Positions 16,830-25,683 are shown, numbered from the stretch's first letter. The stretch: 64,000 nt of DNA from Bradyrhizobium sp. BTAi1 (GCF_000015165.1 NC_009485.1:2954001-3018000), one strand, 5' to 3'. Numbers and translations are program-made. The notes: generated by a model not told the origin, from the sequence alone.

Positions 16830-16830
16830 T
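16803..16830 (+). promoter_or_regulatory. Sigma70-like promoter of paaA
   Basis: TTGCAC (16803-16808), 16 bases, TATATT (16825-16830), 34 bases before the paaA start and wholly inside the palindrome. Confidence 0.55.
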
Positions 16831-16863
16831 GGCGGCAACCAAGTCCTGGGAGGACGCCGCCGC

Positions 16864-17853
16864 ATGTACACGCAGGCGCTTAATTCGCCCGAGGAGGGCA
16901 GCCTCGCCGAGGACGCCGTGCGCGCCTCGCGATTTCAGGCCCGTATCGATGCCGAGGAGCGCATCGAGCCGAACGACTGGATGCCGGCGGCCTATCGCAA
17001 GACGCTAGTCCGGCAGATCTCCCAGCACGCCCATTCCGAAATCGTCGGCATGCTGCCCGAGGGCAACTGGATCACGCGCGCGCCGAGCCTGCGCCGCAAG
17101 GCGGCGCTGCTCGCCAAGGTCCAGGACGAATGCGGCCATGGGCTGTATCTCTACGCCGCCGCCGAGACGCTGGGCGCCTCGCGCGAGGAACTGGTCGACG
17201 CGATGCTGGCCGGCAAGGCGAAGTACTCCTCGATCTTCAACTACCCGACCCTGACCTGGGCGGATATCGGCGTGATCGGCTGGCTGGTCGACGGCGCCGC
17301 GATCATGAACCAGATCCCGCTGTGCCGCTGCTCCTATGGACCCTATGCCCGCGCGATGATCCGCGTCTGCAAGGAAGAGTCGTTCCACCAGCGCCAGGGC
17401 TACGAGATCATGCTGACCTTGTGCCGCGGCACGGCCGAGCAGAAGGCCATGGCACAGGATGCGCTGAACCGCTGGTGGTGGCCGGTGCTGATGATGTTCG
17501 GCCCGCCCGACCAGGCCAGCCAGCACAGCGACACGTCGACCAAATGGAAGATCAAGCGCTTCTCCAATGACGAGCTGCGCCAGAAGTTCATCGATGCCAC
17601 CGTGCCGCAGGCGCAATATCTCGGGCTGACCATTCCTGATCCCGAGATGACGCAGGACGAGCAGGGCCACTGGCGGCACGGTCCGATCGACTGGAACGAG
17701 TTCAAGCAGGTGCTGGCCGGCAACGGCCCGTGCAACCGTGACCGGCTGGCGGCGCGCCGCAAGGCGCATGCCGACGGCGCCTGGGTGCGCGAGGCGGCGG
17801 CAGCCTATGCCGAGAAGCGCGCGCGCCGCCAGATGGCGCAAGCTGCCGAATAG
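16864..17853 (+). CDS. paaA: Phenylacetyl-CoA epoxidase catalytic subunit PaaA
   Basis: Catalytic subunit of 329 residues of the diiron enzyme that epoxidises the ring of phenylacetyl-CoA. Ferritin-like iron-ligand segments are visible: [18 protein letters not shown] near residue 90 and [17 protein letters not shown] near residue 170, each giving the E..xxH ligand pattern. The C-terminus is charged ([10 protein letters not shown]). It is the first gene of paaABCDE and directly downstream of the paaX operator region. PaaB, the structural bridge, starts 17 bases later. Confidence 0.97.
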   Translation: MYTQALNSPEEGSLAEDAVRASRFQARIDAEERIEPNDWMPAAYRKTLVRQISQHAHSEIVGMLPEGNWITRAPSLRRKAALLAKVQDECGHGLYLYAAAETLGASREELVDAMLAGKAKYSSIFNYPTLTWADIGVIGWLVDGAAIMNQIPLCRCSYGPYARAMIRVCKEESFHQRQGYEIMLTLCRGTAEQKAMAQDALNRWWWPVLMMFGPPDQASQHSDTSTKWKIKRFSNDELRQKFIDATVPQAQYLGLTIPDPEMTQDEQGHWRHGPIDWNEFKQVLAGNGPCNRDRLAARRKAHADGAWVREAAAAYAEKRARRQMAQAAE

Positions 17854-17869
17854 GACAGGGGAGAGCGAC

Positions 17870-18157
17870 ATGGCGACGCCGAACACGCCGTTGTGGGAGG
17901 TCTTCATCCGCAGCCGCAACGGGCTCGCGCACAAGCATTGCGGTTCGCTGCATGCGCCTGATGCGACCATGGCGCTGCAGGCCGCGCGCGACCTCTACAC
18001 CCGTCGCGGCGAGGGCCTGTCGATCTGGGTGGTGCCGTCGAGTGCGATCACCGCGTCGGACCCTGCTGACAAGGCCATGATGTTCGAGCCGGCGGAATCG
18101 AAGATCTATCGCCACCCGACATTCTATGAAGTGCCCGAGGAAGTCGGGCATATGTGA
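17870..18157 (+). CDS. paaB: Phenylacetyl-CoA epoxidase subunit PaaB
   Basis: Small subunit of 95 residues, within the usual length. It starts MATPNTPLWEVFIRSRNGLAH, which matches the PaaB pattern, and carries the conserved HKHCGSLHAPD and RRGEGLSIWVVPS segments. PaaB bridges PaaAC heterodimers. The ATG at 17870 has GGGGAGAG upstream. A family A palindrome follows before paaC, so paaB is separated from paaC by 134 bases. Confidence 0.96.
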   Translation: MATPNTPLWEVFIRSRNGLAHKHCGSLHAPDATMALQAARDLYTRRGEGLSIWVVPSSAITASDPADKAMMFEPAESKIYRHPTFYEVPEEVGHM

Positions 18158-18174
18158 TTGTGCGCGGCTGTCAG

Positions 18175-18260
18175 CCGTCATCATTGCGAGCGCAGCGGCG
18201 CAATCCAGACTGCCTGCTCGGATGAATTCCTGGATTGCTTCGCTGCGCTCGCAATGACGG
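18175..18260. repeat. Palindromic repeat, family A (copy 2), between paaB and paaC
   Basis: Left arm CCGTCATCATTGCGAGCGCAG.. (18175-18208) and right arm ..CTGCGCTCGCAATGACGG (18229-18260) around a 20-base spacer. It lies inside the paa operon without touching a reading frame. Confidence 0.85.
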
Positions 18261-18291
18261 ACTCTGTGGCGGGCCTGATCGGATTATAGCT

Positions 18292-19068
18292 ATGACCGCA
18301 CCCTCGATCATCGTCTCGGAAACGCCGCTGGTGCTGTACACGCTGCGCCGGGCTGATGATGCGCTGATCCTGGGGCATCGGCTGTCCGAATGGTGTGGCC
18401 ATGCCCCGATGCTCGAAGAGGACATGGCGCTGTCCAACATGGCGCTCGATCTGATCGGCCAGGCGCGTGAGCTGTATGGCTACGCGGCGAAGGTCGAGGG
18501 GCGCGGTAATGACGAGGACAAGCTCGCTTATCTGCGCGACGTCCGGCAGTACCGCAATCTCCTCTTGGTCGAGCGTCCCAACGGCGACTTCGCGCACACG
18601 ATGGTGCGGCAGCTGTTCTACGCGGCGTTCGCCGATCTCTATTGGCGCGGCATGATGGGCTCGACGGATGCGACCCTGGCGGCGATCGCAGCCAAGTCGG
18701 AGAAGGAATCCGCCTATCATCTGCGCCATGCCAGCGAATGGGTGATCCGGCTTGGCGACGGCACTGATGAGAGCCACGCCCGCGTGCAGGTCGCGGTCGA
18801 CGATCTCTGGGCCTATACTGGCGAGATGTTCGGCGCCGACGATGCTGAGCGCGGCCTGATCGATGCCGGTGTCGCGATCGATCCGACGATGCTGCTGCCG
18901 GAGTGGCTGTCGATCGTCTCGCATGTCGCGCGCGAGGCGACGCTGACCCTGCCGGAAAACGACTGGATGCAGCAGGGCGGCCGCGACGGCCGCCACAGCG
19001 AGCATCTCGGTCATCTGCTCAGCGAGCTGCAATATATGCAGCGCAGCTTCCCCGGTGCGACATGGTAG
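18292..19068 (+). CDS. paaC: Phenylacetyl-CoA epoxidase subunit PaaC
   Basis: Structural ferritin-like subunit of 258 residues that pairs with PaaA. Family segments include LRRADDALILGHRLSEWCGHAPMLEEDMALSNMALDLIGQAR near the N-terminus and AAKSEKESAYHLRHASEWVIRLGDGT in the middle. I place the start at 18292 rather than upstream, because everything before it is palindromic repeat. The ribosome site there is weak, so expression may depend on translation from further up. It overlaps paaD by seven bases. Confidence 0.95.
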   Translation: MTAPSIIVSETPLVLYTLRRADDALILGHRLSEWCGHAPMLEEDMALSNMALDLIGQARELYGYAAKVEGRGNDEDKLAYLRDVRQYRNLLLVERPNGDFAHTMVRQLFYAAFADLYWRGMMGSTDATLAAIAAKSEKESAYHLRHASEWVIRLGDGTDESHARVQVAVDDLWAYTGEMFGADDAERGLIDAGVAIDPTMLLPEWLSIVSHVAREATLTLPENDWMQQGGRDGRHSEHLGHLLSELQYMQRSFPGATW

Positions 19069-19565
19069 TCACGGACCTCAGCCCTGCCGAACTGCGCCAG
19101 CGCGCCTGGGAGGCGGCTGCGTCGGTGGCCGATCCGGAAATTCCGGTGCTGACGATCGACGATCTCGGCGTGCTGCGCGAGGTCGAACTGGTCGGCGATC
19201 GCGTCGACGTCGCGATCACGCCAACCTATTCCGGCTGTCCGGCGATGAACATGATCGCCTTGGAAATCGAGCTCGCGCTGGAGCGCGCCGGTTTCCGTGA
19301 GGCCAGGGTGCGGACCGTGCTGTCGCCGGCCTGGACCACGGACTGGATGAGCGAAGAGGGACGCCGCAAGCTGCGCGACTACGGCATTGCGCCGCCGCAG
19401 CCATCAAGCGGCCGGCGCGCGCTGTTCGGCGTCGCCGAGGTGGCATGCCCGCAATGCGGCTCCGTCGACACCGAGCAACTCGCGGAGTTCGGCTCGACCT
19501 CCTGCAAGGCGCTGTGGCGTTGCAAATCGTGCCGCGAGCCGTTTGATTATTTCAAATGTCACTGA
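19062..19565 (+). CDS. paaD: Phenylacetyl-CoA epoxidase assembly protein PaaD
   Basis: Protein of 167 residues of the DUF59/MIP18 family that helps load iron onto the PaaABC enzyme. The N-terminal SVADPEIPVLTIDDLGVLREV and TPTYSGCPAMNMI (Cys59) are family hallmarks. A C-terminal metal-binding tail has Cys129, Cys132, Cys148, Cys154, Cys157 and Cys166. The ATG lies within the end of paaC (ATGGTAG), so the two are coupled. A second family A palindrome follows before paaE. Confidence 0.94.
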   Translation: MVVTDLSPAELRQRAWEAAASVADPEIPVLTIDDLGVLREVELVGDRVDVAITPTYSGCPAMNMIALEIELALERAGFREARVRTVLSPAWTTDWMSEEGRRKLRDYGIAPPQPSSGRRALFGVAEVACPQCGSVDTEQLAEFGSTSCKALWRCKSCREPFDYFKCH

Positions 19566-19573
19566 TGCCACAT

Positions 19574-19656
19574 CCGTCATCGCGAGCGCAGCGACGCGAT
19601 CCAGGGCTGCGCGTGCAGCTCTGCATTGGTCCGTCGCTTTGCTCCTCGCAATGACG
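19574..19656. repeat. Palindromic repeat, family A (copy 3), between paaD and paaE
   Basis: Left arm CCGTCATCGCGAGCGCAGCG.. (19574-19604) and right arm ..GCTCCTCGCAATGACG (19621-19656). This copy is more diverged: the right arm begins CTGCATTGG instead of CTGGATTG. Its right end is 15 bases from the paaE start. Confidence 0.8.
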
Positions 19657-19670
19657 CGGGGATAGGATCG

Positions 19671-20750
19671 ATGTCGACAACGCCACGCTTCCATCGTCTC
19701 GCCGTTCGTGACTTGCGCCGTGAGGCGCCTGATGCGGTGTCGTTGACCTTTGCCATTCCGAACGAGCTGGCGGCGGACTATCGCTTCGCGCCGGGGCAAT
19801 ATCTCACCCTGAAGACCATGCTCGGCGGCGAGGAGATCCGGCGCTCCTATTCCATCTGCTCGGGCCCTGACGACAACGAGATCCGCATCGCGGTGAAGCG
19901 CGTCGATGGCGGCGCGTTCTCCAGCTTCGTCACCGACGAATTGAAGCGCGGCGACGAGATCGACGTGATGACGCCGACCGGCCGTTTCGGCGTGGCGCTG
20001 CAGCCCGAGGCTGCGCGGACGCATGTCGGTTTTGCGGCGGGATCGGGCATCACGCCGATTTTGTCGATCGTCAAGGCCGTGCTGGCGCGCGAGCCGCACA
20101 GCCGCTTCTTCCTGTTCTACGGCAACCGCACCACCGCCGGCATGCTGTTCCGCGAGCAGCTCGAGGAGCTGAAGGACCGTTTCCTTGAGCGCTTCTCGGT
20201 GTTCCACGTCATCTCCGGCGAGGAGCAGGATCTGCCGATCCTGCACGGCCGGCTCGACGGCGAGAAGGTGCGCATGCTGCTGCGCTCGCTGGTGCCGGCC
20301 GAGAGCGTCGACCACGTCTTCATCTGCGGCCCCACCGGAATGAGCGAGGATATCGAGGTTGCCTGCCGCGCGATGGGCATCGCCGACGAGCGCGTGCATA
20401 TCGAGCGTTTCGTCTCCGGTTCTGGCGGCAAGCCGCGGCCGAAGATGGTCGTGCCCGACTCCGCGCCACCGAAAGCGATTGCCGCCCTGATCATCGACGG
20501 CAAGCGCCGCGAGGTCCCGGTCGCCGACGGCGAAGCCATCCTCGACGCCGCGCTGCGCGCTGGTGTCGACCTGCCGTTCGCTTGCAAAGGCGGCATGTGC
20601 TCCACCTGCCGCGCGAAGCTGGTCGAAGGAAACGCGGAGATGGAGCTGAACTACTCGCTGGAGCCGTGGGAGTTGCAGGCGGGATTTGTGCTGACATGCC
20701 AAGCGAGGCCGGTGACGGAGCGGGTGGTGGTGGACTACGATCATATGTGA
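19671..20750 (+). CDS. paaE: Phenylacetyl-CoA epoxidase reductase PaaE
   Basis: Electron-supplying reductase of 359 residues. An FAD/NADPH module comes first, with RSYSIC at 58-63, GSGITPILS near 124 and an ICGP motif near 218. A plant-type [2Fe-2S] ferredoxin domain follows with ligands Cys305, Cys310, Cys313 and Cys343. It passes electrons from NADPH to the PaaA diiron centre. The ATG at 19671 has AGGA upstream. Last gene of the paaABCDE set; the ligase and thioesterase genes converge from the other strand. Confidence 0.96.
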   Translation: MSTTPRFHRLAVRDLRREAPDAVSLTFAIPNELAADYRFAPGQYLTLKTMLGGEEIRRSYSICSGPDDNEIRIAVKRVDGGAFSSFVTDELKRGDEIDVMTPTGRFGVALQPEAARTHVGFAAGSGITPILSIVKAVLAREPHSRFFLFYGNRTTAGMLFREQLEELKDRFLERFSVFHVISGEEQDLPILHGRLDGEKVRMLLRSLVPAESVDHVFICGPTGMSEDIEVACRAMGIADERVHIERFVSGSGGKPRPKMVVPDSAPPKAIAALIIDGKRREVPVADGEAILDAALRAGVDLPFACKGGMCSTCRAKLVEGNAEMELNYSLEPWELQAGFVLTCQARPVTERVVVDYDHM

Positions 20751-20765
20751 GGAAGCACTTGTGAT

Positions 20766-20849
20766 GGGGCCTCATGGTTCGAGACGCGCCGCGTACGAGA
20801 GTTTCGCCTAGCGTTGGCCCGATCGGCGCGGCGCTCCTCACCAAGAGGG
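20766..20849. repeat. Palindromic repeat, family B (copy with long spacer)
   Basis: Left arm GGCCTCATGGTTCGAGACGC.. and right arm ..GGCGCTCCTCACCAAGAGGG with about 40 bases between, against a few bases in other copies. It lies between the convergent paaE and paaK genes. The right arm carries changes that spoil pairing (ACCAAGAGG for ACCATGAGG). Confidence 0.65.
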
Positions 20850-20930
20850 TCCGGCTCCGATGCCGGCGCTGCACATCGGCCATGAGCAGCGTGCTCATGG
20901 AGAGGGGCTGCTTTGCCGCGCTCCGGTCCG

Positions 20931-22259
20931 CTATCCCGCCGGCCTTCTGTCCTTGATCCGCTTCGCCTTGCCGGCCGAGCGCTCCAGCGTATCGGGCGGG
21001 ACCGCCTTCACCTTTGCCGTCACGCCGATCGTGTTCTTGATGTGGATCGAGATGCGTTCGGCGTGCGCGCCGAGGCCGGTTTCGTCCCAATGTTCGGGGC
21101 GGGATTCCGCGTAGATGGTCAGCTCGTCCATGCGGCCCTCGCGCGTGAGCTCCAGCATGAAATGGCCGCCGCACCATTCGGTGGTGAGCAGGATTTCCTC
21201 GATCTGCGACGGGAACAGATTGACGCCGCGCAGGATGATCATGTCGTCGGAGCGGCCGGTGACCTTCTCCATCCGACGCATGCCCGGCCGCGCGGTGCCC
21301 GGTAGCAGCCGTGTCAGATCGCGGGTGCGATAGCGGATGACTGGGAAGGCCTCCTTGGTCAGCGAGGTGAACACCAATTCTCCCATCTCGCCGTCGGGCA
21401 GCACCTTGCCGGTGTCGGGATCGACAATCTCCGGATAGAAATGATCCTCCCAGATGTGCAAGCCGTCCTTGGTCTCCAGGCATTCCTGCGCCACGCCAGG
21501 GCCGATCACCTCGGACAGGCCGTAGATGTCGGTGGCGTCCATCGCGAAGGCGTCCTCGATTTCGGCGCGCATCGCGTTGGTCCAGGGCTCTGCGCCGAAG
21601 ATGCCGATTTTGAGCGAGCTCTGCCGGGGATCCAGCCCCTGGCGCTTGAACTCGTCGAGGATCGCCAGCATGTAGCTCGGCGTCACCGTGATGATGTCGG
21701 GCCGGAAATCGTTGATCAGCTGCACCTGCCGCTCGGTCATGCCGCCGGAGATCGGCACCACGGTGCAGCCGAGTTCCTCGGCGCCGTAATGGACGCCAAG
21801 CCCGCCGGTGAACAGGCCGTAGCCATAGGCATTGTGAATGATCATGCCGCTGCGGCCGCCGGCGGCGCGGATCGAGCGTGCCATCACGTGAGACCAGGTC
21901 GCGATGTCGTTTCGGGTGTAGCCGACCACGATCGGTTTGCCGGTGGTGCCCGAGGAGGCATGCACCCGCACCAACTGCTCGCGGGGCACGGCGAACATGT
22001 TGAACGGATAATTGTCGCGCAGGTCGGTCTTCACCGTGAACGGAAATTTGGCGAGATCGGCGAGCTCGCGGAAATCCGACGGATGAACGCCGGCCGTGTC
22101 GAAGGCGCGGCGGTAATGCGCGACGTTGTCATAGGCGTGCTTCAGCGACCAGGCGAGGCGTTTTGTCTGCAGCGCCATGATCTCGTCGCGCGAGGCGCGC
22201 TCGGTGGCGTCCATGTCGGGCACATAGCTGCCGGCCGATTGATGCTTGGGCGATGTCAT
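20931..22259 (-). CDS. paaK: Phenylacetate-CoA ligase
   Basis: Enzyme of 442 residues that activates phenylacetate to its CoA thioester using ATP, the entry step of this pathway. The AMP-binding motif HASSGTTGKPIVVGYT is visible near residue 95, with GLSEVIGPGVAQEC in the middle and GRSDDMIILRGVNLFPSQIEE towards the C-terminus, as in PaaK. The start at 22259 has GGAGG ten bases upstream; the longer reading frame upstream runs into the paaI gene. It lies 43 bases after paaI on the same strand. Confidence 0.95.
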   Translation of the reverse strand: MTSPKHQSAGSYVPDMDATERASRDEIMALQTKRLAWSLKHAYDNVAHYRRAFDTAGVHPSDFRELADLAKFPFTVKTDLRDNYPFNMFAVPREQLVRVHASSGTTGKPIVVGYTRNDIATWSHVMARSIRAAGGRSGMIIHNAYGYGLFTGGLGVHYGAEELGCTVVPISGGMTERQVQLINDFRPDIITVTPSYMLAILDEFKRQGLDPRQSSLKIGIFGAEPWTNAMRAEIEDAFAMDATDIYGLSEVIGPGVAQECLETKDGLHIWEDHFYPEIVDPDTGKVLPDGEMGELVFTSLTKEAFPVIRYRTRDLTRLLPGTARPGMRRMEKVTGRSDDMIILRGVNLFPSQIEEILLTTEWCGGHFMLELTREGRMDELTIYAESRPEHWDETGLGAHAERISIHIKNTIGVTAKVKAVPPDTLERSAGKAKRIKDRRPAG

Positions 22260-22302
22260 GGCGTCGGATCCTCCGGCAGGGGCGGGGCGAAAGGAAACTG
22301 CT

Positions 22303-22761
22303 TTAGGTCGCGTTGGCTGTACCAGACGGCACCAGCGCGCCACCGATGCTGCGCGAATGGCCGCGGAATTCAGCAATCACGGTGCCGGCCGCGGTCACGC
22401 GGACGTCGTAAATGCCGGAGCGGCCGCTGCGCGAGATCTCGCTCGCGCTTGCCGTCAGGACATCGCCGAGCTTGCCCGGCCGGATGAAGCTGATGCTGCC
22501 CTGCGCGGCAACGGTGCGGTCATTGTGCGAGTTGCAGGCGAAGGCGAAGGCGGAATCGGCGAGCGTGAAGATGAAGCCGCCATGGGCGATACCATGGCCG
22601 TTCACCATGTGCGGCTGGATCGTCATCTGCAAGGTGGCGCGTCCCGGGCCGATGTCGATGATCTGCATGCCAAGCCCCTGGCTGGCGCGATCGTCCTGCC
22701 ACATCGCGTTGGCGCAGGCGCGGGCGAGCGCGTCAGGGGAGAGCGTCGCGGCGTCGCTCAT
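22303..22761 (-). CDS. paaI: Hydroxyphenylacetyl-CoA thioesterase PaaI
   Basis: Hotdog-fold thioesterase of 152 residues that hydrolyses dead-end CoA intermediates of phenylacetate degradation. The family core NGHGIAHGGFIFTLADSAFAFACN is present with the catalytic Asp in TLADSAF, and QGSISFIRPGKLGDVLTASA follows. The ATG at 22761 is preferred to the GTG at 22767 because GGGAG is eight bases upstream of it. It is first in a two-gene unit with paaK and lies about 80 bases downstream of a perfect palindrome. Confidence 0.92.
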   Translation of the reverse strand: MSDAATLSPDALARACANAMWQDDRASQGLGMQIIDIGPGRATLQMTIQPHMVNGHGIAHGGFIFTLADSAFAFACNSHNDRTVAAQGSISFIRPGKLGDVLTASASEISRSGRSGIYDVRVTAAGTVIAEFRGHSRSIGGALVPSGTANAT

Positions 22762-22840
22762 CGCCACGGCTCCCGGTCTTCAAAGGCCGGTTTCCCCCTC
22801 AAAAGGCGTGCTGGTGAAACCACGGCGTTCTCTCCCGCTG

Positions 22841-22860
22841 ATGCTTGTTGGAACAAGCAT
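22841..22860. promoter_or_regulatory. 20-bp palindrome, candidate operator for paaI-paaK
   Basis: ATGCTTGTT and AACAAGCAT are perfect inverted arms around GG. It lies in the 206-base gap between the divergent paaI and YeeE-like genes, about 80 bases upstream of paaI. The size and symmetry suit a TetR-type site; the binder is not known. Confidence 0.55.
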
Positions 22861-22967
22861 TCTCATCTAGTTAGGGCCGACATCGTGGCAAAGTTTCCGT
22901 GCGCGTCAAGCGAAAGCGGTGCCCGCGTGTCGCCGCCTGTCGATCGCAACCAGAGGGAATTTGACCC

Positions 22968-24041
22968 GTGCCCGAAGCTGCCAACCTCGCCGTGCTCGCC
23001 GGTCTCCTGATCGGCGTGATCTATGGCGTGGTCGGTCTCGTCAGCGGCTTCTGCATGATGAGCAGCCTGCGCGGCTGGTGGGCCGACGGCGACGGTCGTC
23101 TGGTACGAACTTACGCGCTGGCGATGGGGATCGCCATTCTGGTCACCCAGCTTCTCGCGGCCAATGGCGTCGTCGATCTCGGCAAATCGATCTATCTGCA
23201 GCCGACATTCTCGCTGCCGCTGATGCTCGCAGGTGGTGTGCTGTTCGGCTATGGCATGGTGCTCGCCAATGGCTGCGGCTCGCGCGCGCTGGTGCTGCTC
23301 GGCCGCGGCAATCTGCGCTCGTTTGTCGTCGTCATGGTGCTGGCGATCGCGGCCGAGATGACGTTGAAGGGTCTGATCGCACCGTTGCGTATCGCGCTGA
23401 TGCAGGGCTCGCAGACCACGGCGACCGTGACCTCTCTGCCGGCGTTGCTGTCGATTGGCGGCCTGCATGGCGTACCGGCACGGCTGTTGCCGGCGCTCGT
23501 GCTCGGTGGCGGCTTGATGATCTTTGCCTTCGCGCATGCACCATTCCGGCGCGCGCCCGGGCAGATGCTCGCGGGGTTTATCGTCGGCCTGCTGATCGCG
23601 GCGGGCTGGTTTGCGACCGGTCATCTCGGTGCCGACGATTTCAACCCGGTGCCGGTGGCGTCGCTGACCTTTGTCGCGCCGATCGCCGATGGCCTGCAAT
23701 ATGTGATGCTATCGACCGGCTCGACGGTGAATTTCGGCATCGTGACAGTGGCGGGTGTGCTCCTCGGCAGCCTCCTGACGGCCGTCGCCACGCGCCGCTT
23801 CAAGCTCGAAGGTTTTCACTCGCCGCAGCACATGCTGCGCTCGGCCGGCGGCGCCGCGCTGATGGGGATCGGCGGCGTGATGGCGCTGGGCTGCTCGGTC
23901 GGACAGGGGCTCACAGGCCTGTCGACCCTGGCCTTGCCGTCGTTCGTGGCCATTGCCGGGATCATGATCGGCGCGGCCATGGGCCTGCGCGGCGGCTTGC
24001 GCGTGCGGCCGTTGCAGATCGAGCCGAAGGCGGGGCTTTAG
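22968..24041 (+). CDS. YeeE/YedE-type sulfur-compound transporter
   Basis: Membrane protein of 357 residues with about nine or ten predicted helices. It has the cysteine motifs of the YeeE/YedE (DUF395) family: GFCMMSS with Cys29, ANGCGSRALV with Cys103, and GCSVGQGLTG near residue 307. Members carry thiosulfate or similar sulfur species across the inner membrane through cysteine relays. The start is GTG at 22968, with GAGGG ten bases upstream. No sulfurtransferase gene of the TusA type lies next to it, so its partner is not seen here. Confidence 0.88.
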   Translation: MPEAANLAVLAGLLIGVIYGVVGLVSGFCMMSSLRGWWADGDGRLVRTYALAMGIAILVTQLLAANGVVDLGKSIYLQPTFSLPLMLAGGVLFGYGMVLANGCGSRALVLLGRGNLRSFVVVMVLAIAAEMTLKGLIAPLRIALMQGSQTTATVTSLPALLSIGGLHGVPARLLPALVLGGGLMIFAFAHAPFRRAPGQMLAGFIVGLLIAAGWFATGHLGADDFNPVPVASLTFVAPIADGLQYVMLSTGSTVNFGIVTVAGVLLGSLLTAVATRRFKLEGFHSPQHMLRSAGGAALMGIGGVMALGCSVGQGLTGLSTLALPSFVAIAGIMIGAAMGLRGGLRVRPLQIEPKAGL

Positions 24042-24085
24042 TAGGTCTCGACGCCTTTGGCTTGAATGAGATGCTGGCCGCTCAT

Positions 24086-24113
24086 TCACCTCCCCCACCG
24101 GGGAGAGGTGGAC
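24086..24113. repeat. Short CCTCCCC/GGGGAGG inverted repeat
   Basis: CACCTCCCCC and GGGGAGAGGTG pair across a few bases, downstream of the YeeE-like gene and of the convergent fusion gene. It belongs with the CTCTCC-type repeats near 1278 and 26172. Confidence 0.45.
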
Positions 24114-24157
24114 GTCCCTGGACGCGCGACCTCGATCAAGTTCGGGTCGCACGTTGT

Positions 24158-25375
24158 TCACTCCGTGGCACGCGTGACGATGCGGATCTCCGATGTCAGT
24201 GTCCGGTGCACCGGGCATTTGTCGGCGATCTCCATCAGCTTCCTGCGCTGCTCGTCGTCGAGCGCACCGTCGAGGTGGATCTCGCGCTCGAGCTGATCGA
24301 TCAGCCCGACCTTGGTCTCGCACTCGGCGCAGTCCTCCGCATGGATCTTGCTGTGACGCAGGGTGACGGTGATGCGTTCGAGCGGCAGGACTTTGCGATC
24401 GGCATAGAGCCGCAGCGTCATCGAGGTGCAGGCGCCGAGCGCGGCGAGCAGCAGGTCGTAGGGGCCGGGGCCGGAATCCTGGCCGCCGACGGAGAGCGGC
24501 TCGTCGGCGGTGAGATGATGCGGGCCGAGCGCGATGCTCTGCTGCAGCTTGCTCGACCGGGTCTCGCGCACCACCACATCGCGCGGTCCATCCTTGGCGG
24601 CCGGCTCCGCGGCCGCCGGCGCGACATAGCGGCCGGCCCAGCTTGCGATCACCTCGGCGATATAGGCGGCGTCGGTCTTGCTGCTGATGAGATGATCGGC
24701 ATGATCGAGCGAGATGAAGCTTTTCGGATGCTTGGCGGCGACGAAGATGTGGGTGGCGTTGTCGATCCCGACCGTGTCGTCGACGGGCGAGTGCATCACC
24801 AGCAGCGCCTTGTGCAGATGCCTAACCTTGTCGAGCAGGCGCTGCTCGGCGATGTCGTCGAGGAACGAACTGCTGATGCGGAACGGGCGGCCCGCGAGCG
24901 AGACCTCGGCCGTGCCGTCGCGGCGGATCGCGGCGAGACGGTCCTTGAACATCGCGGTGACATGGGCGGGATCTGAGGGCGCCGCGATCGTCACCACGGC
25001 TTTCGCGTCCGGAATGTCGGCCGCCGCGGCCAGCACCGCGGCGCCGCCGAGGCTGTGGCCGATCAGGATGGCGGGCGCCTGTCGCGCTTTGCGCAAATGA
25101 TCGGCGGCGCGGACGAGGTCGGCGATGTTGGAGGAGAATGTCGTGTTGGCGAAGTCGCCCTCGCTGGAGCCGAGGCCGGTGAAGTCGAACCTGAGCACCG
25201 CGATGCCATGGGCCGTCAGCGCCATCGCGATGCGGCGCGCCGCATGCGTGTCCTTGCCGCAGGAGAAGCAATGCGCGAACAGCGCATAGGCGCGCGGCGC
25301 GCCATCAGGAAGGTCGAGCGCTGCGGACAGTCTGTCGCCGCCTGCGCCTTCGAATTGGAAACGTTCGGTGGGCAT
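24158..25375 (-). CDS. Alpha/beta hydrolase fused to an OsmC domain
   Basis: Two-domain protein of 405 residues. Residues 1-250 form an alpha/beta hydrolase with Ser108 in GHSLGG, an acid in HSPVDD and His near DHADHL. Residues 265-405 form an OsmC/Ohr-type domain with the redox cysteines Cys316 (LGACTSMT) and Cys387 (DKCPVHRTL). OsmC proteins reduce organic hydroperoxides, so the hydrolase might release acids from lipid-like peroxides or esters; that link is inference. The fusion is a known architecture. The start at 25375 is preferred because the frame upstream begins only with TTG. Confidence 0.9.
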   Translation of the reverse strand: MPTERFQFEGAGGDRLSAALDLPDGAPRAYALFAHCFSCGKDTHAARRIAMALTAHGIAVLRFDFTGLGSSEGDFANTTFSSNIADLVRAADHLRKARQAPAILIGHSLGGAAVLAAAADIPDAKAVVTIAAPSDPAHVTAMFKDRLAAIRRDGTAEVSLAGRPFRISSSFLDDIAEQRLLDKVRHLHKALLVMHSPVDDTVGIDNATHIFVAAKHPKSFISLDHADHLISSKTDAAYIAEVIASWAGRYVAPAAAEPAAKDGPRDVVVRETRSSKLQQSIALGPHHLTADEPLSVGGQDSGPGPYDLLLAALGACTSMTLRLYADRKVLPLERITVTLRHSKIHAEDCAECETKVGLIDQLEREIHLDGALDDEQRRKLMEIADKCPVHRTLTSEIRIVTRATE

Positions 25376-25683
25376 GATGTGGGTCCCCAATCGCTACGTC
25401 CGCTGGCGGCAATGACGCCGCACCGTCTGGCATCAGGATACACCAGATAGCGTCTGTACGCAGGTATGATGGCGCATTCTCGCGGCTTGCTCGGCCCGAG
25501 CTTTGCGGTTATTGGCCCCTCTGACATCGAGAGGGCGCAGGGAAGGTCGGGAGCCTGCCGCCCCCATGGTCCGCCTGCGGAAAAAATGCAGGCGGCAGAA
25601 CCACAGGTTCTGCTGAGGACATCTGTATGCGATTGGACGGAGGTCAGCCCGGACCCGCAATAGCTCTCGGGAGCAAGCCACGA

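Noticed and set aside
22919-24976. Open frame of 685 residues on the plus strand
   Set aside because: Out of frame with the YeeE-like gene and antisense to the hydrolase-OsmC gene; the amino acid mix has no domain pattern.
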